DNA of 64,000 bases, taken from assembly GCA_030847615.1 (NCBI GenBank), contig JAUMIR010000003.1, forward strand, positions 339,216,256 to 339,280,255. The letters are read 5' to 3'. A program made the translations under genes and the position numbers. This DNA is from Gambelia wislizenii. Its lineage: Eukaryota; Chordata; Lepidosauria; Squamata; Crotaphytidae. Positions within the stretch are counted from its first letter, which is position 1. The number at the start of each line of letters is the position of its first letter. The notes beneath the pieces were generated by a model that saw only the letters and a list, made by a program, of their open reading frames with translations, did not search any database and was not told where the DNA came from. This document shows, piece after piece, positions 24,501-36,500 of this stretch.

Positions 24501-27500
24501 TTGTCCCCTCACACCCACCACAGACAGTGCACACCCATCTTCCATCTCCAAATGTCCCACAAGTTCCCCAGCATGTTGGGAAAAGCAGCAAAAAAAGAAA
24601 GAAAGAAAGTCCAGTTCACCTTTAAAGAACAGATTGTTTTCCTCTGAAACTGGAATGTGCATGCCTTCCAGAAGCACTACAGGTATACCTCAGTTAACAA
24701 AGTAGATGTATTCCTGGGTGTTAGTTCTTTAACAAAAAAAATTTACTGCCAGAGGCAGAAGTAACATGAAAAGAGTAGGGATAGGTTCCTTCGCCACAAA
24801 AATGAAGAGGAGTTCGGCATGCTTCAGCAAGCTTTTTGTTTAAAACAGATGATATTCACATGTGAAATGAAACAACCAGGTCTGGTAAACCCTGAATAAA
24901 TAGACAAAAACATTTTGAACTATCTAGAGACCAGTTGAAGGCTTCTTCAGAATGCATCCAGGATTTTTTTTTTCTTTCACTGCCTTCCGTTTTTTTTCTG
25001 ATTTCCATTTAGGAGGCCAAACTTATAAATCTATGCTTTTTTAACATGCTAGGTTAACTGATGAAGCAGGCTGATCTTCTCTCCCCATTTCTCTCTATTT
25101 TGCTGTCCACAGATGTTCGTTCAATGAGTAAGAGATTCTGGAGGCAGCTGCTGTAAAAACCTTGTTTTTTCAAAAAAAAAGTTTTTGTCCCAAAACCCCT
25201 CTAGGATGGGGGGGGGGCATTTTCCATGTTTTTGGCCTCAGGGTCCTTTTAAAAAAACAACAGGAAGTAAACAGGAAATGGCTTCTGCCCACTTCCTTTT
25301 GTTAAAAAAGGACTATTCTGTGCCTAAAATGGCCTAGGGGAGCCTAAAAACATGTGAAAATCCCCCCATGCCCCCTCGAGAGTATGGGGGGTGCAATTTT
25401 GTATGTGTGGTGCTGTGGGGAGTGTGGCCCTCCAAGGTCTCAGGGGGGTTGATGCAGCCCCCTAGGATTCCACAATTCCCCACCTGTGAACTCGACAGTG
25501 AATGAGGAGGAAAGGGGGGTGGCCTGAGTGGATGTACAAAGTGTTTGTCAAACGAGCTGCTTTCTTAGGCTTTGATAACTGAGTTATGCCTATTATCTGC
25601 TTATTATCAAGGCCGGAAGGGGAAATCCATTCTTAAAAGTAAACAGTGCTTTGTTTTTCATGGCAGTTGCAGTAACAGCAAGGGCCAGGGAACCTTGCAC
25701 GGCTTGGAAAAGCTGCAAAGATGGATGGGAAGTCACATGCAGCCAGTGAACTGTATCTTGCCCACCCATTCTATTAGATATCGTGTCTCAATTAAAAGAG
25801 TATCAGTAGAGAAACAGAATATCTGGCTACTAGGACAGATCCTGAAGAATCTAGACCAGTTAGTTAACATTCTTCCTCAGATCCTTAGTTGCGAACAACG
25901 CCCCTTCCAAAAAAAACACAAAAAACCCTGCAAATATGGTGTTGGCTGCAAGTTGACATCATACAACATGCACAACGGTCCCAATATCTCTGTACTTCCT
26001 TCATTACAATTTCACACATATGTATTATCTCAGCTTTTATAGGAGAGCAAGTCTGTAGCAGGACATCTTGTGGCGTGCAAGATAAACAGCATTATTTTCC
26101 TGCTTTAAGGAGAACTGCTACAGCATCCTGTGATTTAGTCATGCAATCTTGTAACTATTTTAAATCATCATGATTAAAAGACTTAACTTGTGTAACATTC
26201 TTTATACATGATGCCTTTGTCCATTGTTAGATTAATTTTCATATCCTGTTAACCAGTGGAAACCTCTCAGTTTATCTTCCTTGTCCCTCCCCCAGTAAAA
26301 AGGATGCTATGGCAGAAATTCTTTTCTTGTTCTTCTTTTACCACTTAGGGTGCATCTATACTGTAGAAATAATGCAGTTTGACATCACTTTAACTGCTAT
26401 GTCTCCATCGTACAGAATCCTTGGATTTTTAGTTTTGTGAGGCACCAGAACTCTTTGTCAGAGAAGGCTAAAGACCTTAAAAAACTACAAATCCCAGGAT
26501 TCCATACGATGGAGCTACAGCACTTAAAGTGGTGTCAAACTGCATTATTTCTACAGTGTTTATGCATCCTTAGTATTTGATTGCCAATTGGCAGAGCCGG
26601 AGCTACAGACACAATCTACTGCTCTGCCTACAGCTGGTTTTCCAACTGTGATAGTAGGTGTAAATAATTTTTCAGCATAAATTGTTCTGGTTCTAGCACA
26701 GTGCAACAGTTCAAGGCACCTGGGATAGAAAAACACTGACTAAACACCTTGCCTGTGTTGTGTTCAGCCAAGAAATGCAGTGCCTCTCATAGGAACACCA
26801 CAAGCTGCTTTTGAAGCAGGTCAGACGATCTGTCCATGCAGCGCAGTATTATCTTCTGGGTCCAAGTTGTCAGAAGGACTATTTTCTCCCAAGTTAGCCT
26901 GCTCTGGCATTGAGATTTTTATAGGCCCTTCGCTCAGTCCCACCACCCTGAGTAATATTTGTGGGGACATGAGAGAGGACATCTTCAGTGAATACTCCCA
27001 AGCTGTGAAACTTCCTGTCATAGAAAGGTAGGCCAGCCCAACCCTATTTCCCTTGTACCTTAAAGTAGACTTTTTTAAATTCAGGCAAGGCTTTTTGGTA
27101 GTTAAGGTAGGCTTTTAATAGCACACTTGTTTTATGTTTTTAATTGATTTGTTTTTACTTGCTGTTAAAGTTGTCTGTTATAATTGACATATTTTATGTT
27201 TTTAACTGCCCAAGGATTAAGATCTGATGTGGGTGTGGGGGAACCATCCTTCATTCCCACCAGTGAGGTCAATACTCTCTGGGGTTGTCTAAATGGCAAA
27301 AATACTCCTCATAGAATTTGAGGAGAATACAATTTGTTTAAATGCCATCCCTCATCAATCTGCCATATTTGGAAGGAGGGGGCCAAACCCACCAAAAACT
27401 ATGCAGGAAAAGCCTTTGTGGCTTTTCCTGAAATTTTGGAAAAGCTCTGTGGGAATGTGCATTCCCACTTGTTGGGACAACCAATTCACTTTCATTCACA

Positions 27501-30500
27501 TTCCCAAAAAGAGTATAAGTGGAAAGCTGATTGGTCAGATGTGTGCAGGGGGCAGAGCTTGCTAACAAGGCAAGTGCCTGGAACTGCCATGTTGGATTTT
27601 CACCATAGCGATCGTGTGTTGAGGCAATGAAATAGCCTCCCCCCTCATTTATTTAAGCGAAATATCACACTTTCACACCTTAGATATGCTTTTTTTTTAA
27701 AAAAAACTGTTCGGCAGCAGCAATTGATGACAATAAAAACACAAGTAATTCACTCGCGCCTACTACCTTGATTCTCAGGCATGCCCATTGGAACAGCAGA
27801 GGTAGATAGCTTTGCGTGCCTGCAATATTGCCAAAAAAACGCACTCCATTAAGACAAATAGAAGCTGCTTTGAATTGGCATAAGTGTGCTTCATCCCATT
27901 TTTTCCCCTGGTATAGACAAGCCCTGTGACAGGACATAGGAGAGGGCCTTCTCAGCCGTGCCACCACAACTGTGGAATGCTCACCCCCTGGAGGCCAGAC
28001 TGGCACCAACACACATCATTTAGGCACCAAGTTAAAACTTGGCTGTTAACCAAAGCCTTTGGAACTCATTAATGCAACCCAAGGACTGTTATATATACCA
28101 TAGTTTTTAAAACATTACAATTTTACATTTTTAGTTTATTTAAATTATCTTACTGTTTTTAACCTGTTTTAATGCTATTTGTTAGCTTTTCAAGAGAGCC
28201 AATGTGGTGTAGTAGTTTGAGTGTTGGACTAGGACACTGGGAGGACAGAGTTTGAATCCCTGCTTGGCCACAGAAACCCACTGGGTTGACCTTGGGCAAG
28301 CTCCTCTCAGCCTCAGAGGATGGCAAGGGCCACCCTCCTCTTAACAAATTCTGCCAAGAAACCGCATTATAGGGTCATCTTAGGGTCATCATAAGTCAGA
28401 AATAACTTGAAGGCACACAACAACAATGGAGATCCCTTGATATAGGGTGGAATATAAATATTTTGGGGCCTAAATACCCTAAAGGCACCAGATTCCATCT
28501 GATCTTGGAAGCTAAGCAGGATCAGCCCATGTTAATACTTGGATGGGAGACCACCAACAAATAAAAGTTACTGTAGGTTATATTTCAGAGGAAGGAACTG
28601 GCAAAACCACCTCTGAGTATTCCTTGCCTAAGAAAACCCTAAGAAATTCATGGGGTCACCATAAGTCGATAGGCAACTTGAAGTCTCATATATGGACACA
28701 TACATACTTTATTAAATAAATAACTTGTAGTTTGTTTCATACATTGGACTGTTAACTGATCTGAGTCCCATTCTGGAGGAAATAAAAGCAGATGTACACC
28801 TAATGAATGAAGAAAAATATATATTGATATTTGGTGGCACTCTCTAGGGACTGGGGTACTGTTGTTATCAGACTTCAGCTACATGAGATCCTTCCAACTA
28901 GAGATGCCAGGCACCAAAACAGAAACCTTCTGCATGCAAAGAATGCTCAACTAATAGGAAAGTGGACCCACAACACATGGCAGCTTACATAGTTGATGCT
29001 TGCTTCCTTTGGCTAAATTGGTAGAAGTTTTCCTTTGCCTGTGAGGTAAGCAACCTGGTGCTCTCCTGGTGTTTTGCCTGCAACTTGCATCATCTGAGTG
29101 GAGCTGATGGCAGTTGTCTAAAACATCTGAAGATGCCCATCTGTTTGTAGCACACTTGTGCTGCTGTAGAGATCTAGCACATAGCTTAGTTCTCTCACTT
29201 GAGGCATCCAGATTCAGGTATGCTCTCTACCAGCCTTCCTTTATTTGGCCACTACCCACACTGGCTGGGAATGAAGCAGGTTGCAGTCCAGCACACCTGA
29301 AAGGCATCAGTTTGGGTGAAGCTTGTTTTGTAAGTGACCTGATATACGTAAGTGGAAAGCCTAAGTTTGATGTGCCTAACAAGCTTTATAATGCATGTGC
29401 TTCTTCTGTTCTTCCTGTATGGCAACATATTGCCATCATTGATGACACATAGTATTGATTTTTGCATCAGAATGCCTAGCTGTGTGGAGCATTTCAAGGT
29501 CACTGCTAGATGCTCCTGAAAGTGCTGCTGGTTCAGAATGCGTCCCTGGCACTGGGAGTTCCATATGGGAAGCAACACTGTCAACAAGAGTATAGTGCGT
29601 AGATCGAGGGATGTAATAGTGCCGCTCTATTCTGCTTTGGTCAGACCTCACCTGGAATACTGTGTCCAGTTCTGGGCACCACAATTTAAGAAGGACATTG
29701 ACAAGCTGGAACATGTCAAGAGGAGAGCAACCAGAATGGTGGGAGGTCTAGAAGTCATGCCCTGTGAGGAGCAGCTTAGGGAGCTGGGCATGTTTAGCCT
29801 GAAGGAGAGAAGGTTAAGAGGGGACATGGTCTCTCTCTGGCTTTTCTTCACAAACGAAGATTCAGGAAGGACTCATCCCGCGCTTTCTGCAAGCGCGCTG
29901 ATGACTAAAAAGGCCAATCCGAGATAAACAAGTCCGGTTGCAAAAAGCACAGCAGAAGGTCTCCTTGGGTGATGTTTTTGGGTTGTGATTCTTTCTGCGT
30001 TGTCGTTTCTCTTCAAGACTTGTTCGTCGTGAGTTCTCAAATAAGGCTGCAGCATTGTGGATAGTGCGTCTCCATGCCTCCCGATGTGAGGCCAGGGCGG
30101 ACCACTGTTGGTGATCAATTTGGCCAAGCCTGAGATGTTGTTTCAGGGAGTCTTTGTATCGCTTTTTTGGAGCGCCCCTCTTACGCTGACCTGTGGCGAG
30201 TTCACCGTAGAGTAGTATTTTTGGGAGGCGATGGTCCTCCATCCTAGAAATGTGCCCTGCCCAGCGCAGCTGTGTTCTCAATATCATGGCCTCAATGCTG
30301 GTGATCCCTGCTTGCTCAAGGACAGCAACATTCGTCACATAGTCCAGTATATATTTAGGATTGTGCGTAGACAGCGCTGATGAAAGTGTTCAAGGAGTCA
30401 TAGGTGGTGGCGATAGGTGACCCATGTTTCAGATCCATAAAGGAGGATAGACAGTATGATGGCTCTATACACACTGATTTTTGTGCTTTGCCTCAAGTGT

Positions 30501-33500
30501 TTATTGCTCCAGACTCTTTTGTGAAGTCTTCCAAATGCACTATATGCCTTTGCTAATCTGTGATCGATCTCTTTGTCAATCTTGGCATCTGAGGAGATGA
30601 TGCTTCCCAGGTAGGTGAACTGCTGAACGGACTTGAGCACAGATTTGCCAACGGCAATGTGGGGATGGTGGTGTTCGTCCTGTGGTACAGGCTGGTAAAG
30701 AACTTCTGTTTTCTTCAGGTTGACTTCTAGCCCAAACAGCTCTGCAGCTGTTGCAAAGCAGGATGTTAGGCGCTGCAGAGCTGCTTCTGTGTGGGCAACA
30801 AGGGCAGCATCATCGGCGAAGAGCAGCTCACGGACTAGATAGTTTAGAGTCTTAGTGTGAGCCCTCAGACGGCTTAAGTTAAACAAGCTACCATCAGTAC
30901 GGTAGCGTATATAGATGCCGTCGTCTTCTTCAAGCTCTGCCATAGCCCTTTGGAGCATCGTGCTAAAGAAGATTGTAAATAAAGTTGGTGCAAGAACACA
31001 ACCATGCTTCACTCCATTAGTTATTAGAAAGGGCTCTGAAAGAGCATCGCCATATCTGACTTGACCACGCTGGCCCTCGTGTAGCAAGATAATCATTTTA
31101 AGGAATTTGGGGGGACATCCTAGTCTTTCCAGGATCTGCCACAGACCTTTTCTACTTACAGTGTCAAAGGTTTTGGTGAGGTCGACAAATGTTACATAGA
31201 GACCCTTGTTCTGCTCCCTACATTTTTCTTGCAGTTGCCTAAGGGCAAATACCATGTCTGTAGTACTCCTATTGGCTCTGAAGCCACATTGGCTTTCAGG
31301 GAGAAGTTCTTCTGCAATAGCAGGAACTAATCTGTTCAGGAGTATCCTTGCAAGGATTTTTCCAGCAATAGAGAGCAGTGTTATGCCTCGATAGTTTGAG
31401 CAGTCGGATTTTGCTCCTTTTTTCTTGTACAGGGTGATGATGACTGCATCTCGGAGGTCTGATGGCAGTTCCCCTTTTTCCCAGCAATTTACAAGGAATT
31501 CGTGGAATTTTTCGTGGAGTGCATGACCTCCGTGTTTCCAAACTTCAGGTGGGATTCCATCAATCCCAGCTGCCTTGCCGTTTTTCATCTGCTGTATGGC
31601 CTTAAGGGTCTCTTCCAAAGTGGGAGCTATGTCCAATTCATTTTTCATTGGTTTTTGTATCATATGTTGGATAGCTGAGGCTTGGACTACTCGGTTGGCG
31701 CTAAAGAGACTTTGAAAATGTTCAGCCCAACGATTTAGGATGGAGGCTTTATCAGTAATTAATGTTTGACCATCTGTACTGTATAAGGAGCTTTGGACCT
31801 GATAAGTAGGTCCAAACACTGCTTTAAGAGCTTCATAAAATCCTCTATGATCACCCAGATCTGCACAGTGTTGTGTCTTTTCTGCTATATTGATCCACCA
31901 CTTGTTCTGCATGTCTCGGAGTTTTTGTTGTAGTTTGCTACATGTGAGGCAGAAAGCTGCTTTTCTTACATGACAGGTTGGCTAGGCGAGGTATGCCTGG
32001 TGAGCAGCTCTCTTCCTTGCCAACAGCTCCTGGATCTCTTGGTTGTTTTCATCAAACCAGTCTTGATTTTTCTTGTGGGAGAACCCAAGGGATTCTTCTG
32101 CAGACTGGAGGATACTGTTTTTGATATGTTGCCAAAGCACTGTAGGAGAAGGATCTCTAGGATGGTCTTCAAGTTTCGTTTGTAGATTTGCCTGGAAGTT
32201 GTCTCTCATGGTAGCTTGTTGAAGATTGTTGACTTGGAGTCTCTTCTTTAAGATGCCACACCTCTTAGGTTTGAACTTAAGATGAAGATTTAGTTTACAT
32301 CTGACGAGGCGATGATCTGTTTGGCATTCTGCACTGGGCATCACTCGGGTATGACGGACATCACAAATGTCTCTCTGACGGACTAGAACGTAGTCAATGA
32401 GGTGCCAATGTTTGGATCGGGGATGCATCCAGGTTGTCTTCAAGCTATCTTTCTGCTGAAAGATTGTGTTTGTAATAGTCAGCTGTTGTTCTGCACAGAA
32501 CTCTAGCAGGAGGCGTCCGTTATCATTGCAATTTCCAACACCATGCTTGCCTAAGACACCTTTCCAGGCTTCAGAGTTCTTTCCCACTCTGGCATTGAAG
32601 TCACCAAGGATAATAATTTTATCTTCTACAGGGACTTTTTGTATGAGTTGGCGTAGGTCTGTGTAGAATTTGTCTTTCTCAACAGGGTCGGCTTGCATAG
32701 TTGGGGCATATATACTAAAGAGAACAACATGTGGGAGGCGTAAGGAAATAATGCGATCAGAGTGTCCTGTTGGCAAGGTTTTGAGTTTGGAGGCAATGGA
32801 GTTTTTAATCATAAAGCCTACTCCTGAAAGATGTTTTTCGGTTTTGGGTTTGCCAGACCAGTAAAGTGTGTAGCCGGCGCCGTGTTCTTTAAGGCTGCCT
32901 TCCTCATGGAAGCGAACTTCACTAAGAGCAGCGATGTCAATATTAAGCCGTGATAGTTCAAGGGCTATTAGGGCAGAACGACGCTCAGGCCATCCACTAT
33001 CTTCAGAGTCTTGCATGGTTCTGATGTTCCAGCATGCAAGTGTCAGTTTATTTACACCTTTGGAGACCGGTGTGTGCCTTTGTTTCTTTGCCTTGGTTTG
33101 ACCGCATCAGAAGATTCCCGTTGGCCGCGGCTAGCCAACCAGGTAGTTGGGGATGAGCTTTCGTTAGGCCACCTTTTCTAGGCCCCTCTCCATATGGAGC
33201 AAGCAGTGCTCTCCTTAAAAAAGGCTGCTTTGTCGTTCAGGATGCTGCCGAACAAGACTGTCATCCCCCGGGTCAGCCTCGAGCGACCAATGTCCTGAAC
33301 CGCCTGCATGCAGGGTTGGGGCTGCGGCTTCCAGTGCATCTTTACACCTGCCGGTTTCGTCCCTCGCCAGTCGCTACAGGGCTTTTTTTGAAATGGATTT
33401 GTCCTTCAAGCCTGTGCAATGGATTTTTCTGGTGGAGCGCAGCGTGCACAGAACTGGCCTCACCCTTTAAACCAGAGATTCATCTGCCGTGGCTTTGCAA

Positions 33501-36500
33501 GCATGGACGTGGCAGCGAGGTCCTTGGGCCGTAGGTTTGATTAGAGTTTCCTTCTCTTAGATGGTTGACCTTACAGGGTTGGACGAGCACCATCTGCCCG
33601 GGTTTGGGATTAGAGTTTTCCTTCTCCTAGGACGGTTGCCACAAGGCTAGAGAGCCCATCCTGCCCTTTGACGCTCTTTGTCATACCCTTCGGTTTTGAC
33701 CTGTCTGGCATGGGAGACCCTACCAGTGGCTATTATGCCACCGCCAGCATAGCTCAAAACATCATTAGGGTATGCAAGCCTCTCTCCCACGACAAGGGGG
33801 CGTCAATGGAGAGGTAGCCATGTTTAAATATTTGAAGGGATGTCATACTGAGGGTGGAGCAAGCTTGTTTTCTGTTCCTCCAGAAACTAGGACATGGAGC
33901 AATAGACTCAAGCTACAGGAAAAGAGATTCCATCTCAACATTAGGAAGAACTTCCTGACACTAAGAGCTGTTCAGTAATGGAATACGCTGCCTTGGAGTG
34001 TGGTGGACTCTTCATCTTTGGAGGTGTTTAAACAGAGGCTGGATGGCCATCTGTCGGGAGTGCTTTGATTGTGTCTTCCTGCATGGCAGGGGACTAGATG
34101 GCCCTTGTGGTCTCTTCCAATTCTACAATTCAAGACTTCCAGAAATGCCACTTTCACACCTGGGTGAAAGGACCCACCAAGGTCAGTCCTGCAGCAACAA
34201 TGAAGGTCTTGCCAGAGGAGGAACTGGTCAAGCTCATTCCCTGCCCCGCTGAATTCAGCAGAGGGAGGGTGGAAGCAAGAAACCAGCAGCACACATATAC
34301 ATATTATTGTTCACATAGCTATATTTACTAGGGGTTTATTTAAGGCTATACTACTGTACATTTATAGAAGTCCAGAATGGCTGTTTACCAAACTGTGATG
34401 GTGAAATGTGTGTTCAATCAGACATTTGTGGAGCTTGGACTTGTTATTTTTTTAGGATACAACTCCCAGAATCCCCCAACTGGAATGGATGGGATTGTAG
34501 GTGATGTCATCCAGAAAATAACTTTTCTGAATTCTGGCATGTGAGCCTGAAATGTGAGCATGTCTGCACCAAGTATTGTGCAAATTCATGACTTAAGAAT
34601 TGTGCAAACATATACCTAAAATGTGATTGCCTTCATTTCTGCAGTGTAGTCTATTTGAGAATTTGTGGGGATTGTCTGTAAAATTAAGCTTGCAGGATCT
34701 TTTGAATGTTTTCATTTCTTACACCTGTATGGCATATGAGCAGTAGTGCTGATTTGACTTCATGTTTCATGTGTCCTCTGCAGGCCAGTGGAGAGCGGGT
34801 GAGTCTAACCATTTCCAGGCCCGCCAAGTCACAGATTGTGAGCATCCTAAGAGATGGAGGGACTCACCCAGTCAGCCAGCACCCATCTCATCCACTGTAT
34901 CACAGCAGCAGGCCAAGCCCACACAGGGTAAGTTTGAAAAGGCTGGCATTTATTTTGGGTGGAGGTCTCAATTTGTGCGATTCGCATTTTAATACAAAAC
35001 TCATAATCTGCATTGCCTAAACCAGTACGTGAACCAAAATACATTCATCCTTCTCCTAATTTTGCAATCCAGGTCTCAAAAAACACAATGCAAAATATGT
35101 TAGGAACATTATATACAAAAAGTGTGTGTTTCTGAAAATAACACACAAAGATTATGTTGGGGGAATTGCCCCAAAAATGTATTTTTGTGAATTTTTGCAT
35201 AGTTTTTTCTTTAAAAATACAAGCTGATGCTGATTTGAGATAGAACAAATAGAAGACTGGAAAAATGAGAAACTGAAGGAAAACAAAACTCAACATATTC
35301 ATAGTTTGCTGGAAGAAATGATGCCCAATCATCATTAAAAGAGTTAATTAAGCCTACCAGATGTATAAGAGTCAATAGGTCCCCAGACGGGTAGGGAAAT
35401 AACTCATCCATGGATAGAATGGCTTGAATTGTGTTGATCAATCACATTATAAATCAATGTTTTATTGCTTTGTTACCTATCCCATTTTTCCTTCACTGAG
35501 CTCAGAACAGACTTTTTTCCTAATATTATTTTCATAACTGTGACAAGAGCTTGTCTGAGAGACAGTGATTGGCCCAAGATCACCCAGGGTGTTTTTGGAG
35601 CTCCCAGATCCCAGTCCAACATTCTGACGACTATACCACACCTATGTTCTGTGAAAATTGGTGTTCATGTGCAGTGGAGGATGTCAAGCAATATATCAAT
35701 GTATAATTTCAGCAGCTGGCATAGCTTAAGTCTCCACTGCTATATGCTTGAGCAGATCCAAAAGACCACAGTTCTAATTCCCATCTTACCCCCCAAAAGG
35801 TTGGAAAGAGTGACCTAAATGCTGTTGTCTGTCCAAGGGCAGGAATCCCATCTCCCTTCAGATATTGTTGAACTGCAACTCCCAGCAGCCCTAGCTACCA
35901 TAGTTAATGGTCAGGAATGCTGGTAATTGTGGTCCAGCAATATCTGGAGGAATGCACAATTCCTACTCCATGTTAATCCCAACTAAAATAGACTGATTGA
36001 ATCAATAGGAATTTAGTAAATCAACACTTACGTAAGTTCTGTTGATTCCGTGAGTTTATTCTAGGTAGGACTAGCAAGTTGATTTAGGCTATTGTGCTCT
36101 ATTGTACAATCCAGATTAATATCAGTGGTAGATGAGAGGGTCTACCAACGTTTTACATTTCCCAGAATGTTCATGAAAGCATTCAAGATCTTAGTGCTTT
36201 TGGTGGCCAAAGGGAGACAGTGACAGAGAAACCCATGTGTCTATACATGAGTAAATGTGGGTTTCAGATCCAGCTTGACCTGAATGTCTGCCTGAAATAT
36301 CAGCATTTAATATCTTCTTTCAGGATCTCTCGCAGTGTGTAACTTGCCAAGAGAAGCACATCACAGTGAAGAAGGAGCCCCACGAGTCCCTTGGCATGAC
36401 TGTAGCAGGAGGCAGGGGCAGCAAAAGTGGAGAACTGCCCATCTTTGTTACGAGTGTACAGCCCCACGGCTGCTTGGCCAGAGATGGCAGGATCAAAAGA

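Larger units (their letters stand above)
29831..33814 (-). mobile_element. APE-type non-LTR retrotransposon, near full length (copy 2)
   Basis: About 3.98 kb in minus orientation. It runs from a GC-richer 5' region (33814 to about 33060), through an AP-endonuclease, reverse transcriptase and C-terminal zinc knuckle, to a (GA)n 3' tail at 29831. It is inserted into a CR1. The clade was not determined: the layout with a C-terminal CCHC-like knuckle is compatible with Ingi/Vingi-like elements, and it is not L1, CR1 or BovB by sequence. Confidence 0.85.
29573..34132 (+). mobile_element. CR1 LINE 3' part, split by a younger LINE
   Basis: Parts 29573-29830 and 33815-34132 join at the motif 'GGGGACATGGT/AGCCATG', which is continuous in the minus-strand CR1 at 57779-58450. 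Translation gives [20 protein letters not shown] and [11 protein letters not shown], the CR1 RT C-terminal region. The 3' end at about 34132 is the expected CR1 end. Confidence 0.85.
24411..34783 (+). other. LNX2: LNX2 intron 4, hosting a 4-kb LINE inside a CR1
   Basis: 10.4 kb, the largest intron. Contents: a Tigger-like end (24680), a palindromic TTA-flanked MITE (26348-26569), a Harbinger-like element (about 27274-27927), LINE-tail sequence (27930-28140), a tRNA-SINE (28193-28428), a 5S-derived SINE (28466-28710), and CR1 halves at 29573-29830 and 33815-34132 around a minus-strand LINE (29831-33814). No conserved exon-like sequence was found. Confidence 0.85.

Noticed and set aside
25572..26042. 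156-codon frame in intron 4
   Set aside because: No recognisable motif, no splice context, unremarkable composition.
28466..28580. Functional 5S rRNA gene
   Set aside because: Many substitutions, no T-run terminator directly after the 5S part, and a SINE-type tail follows.
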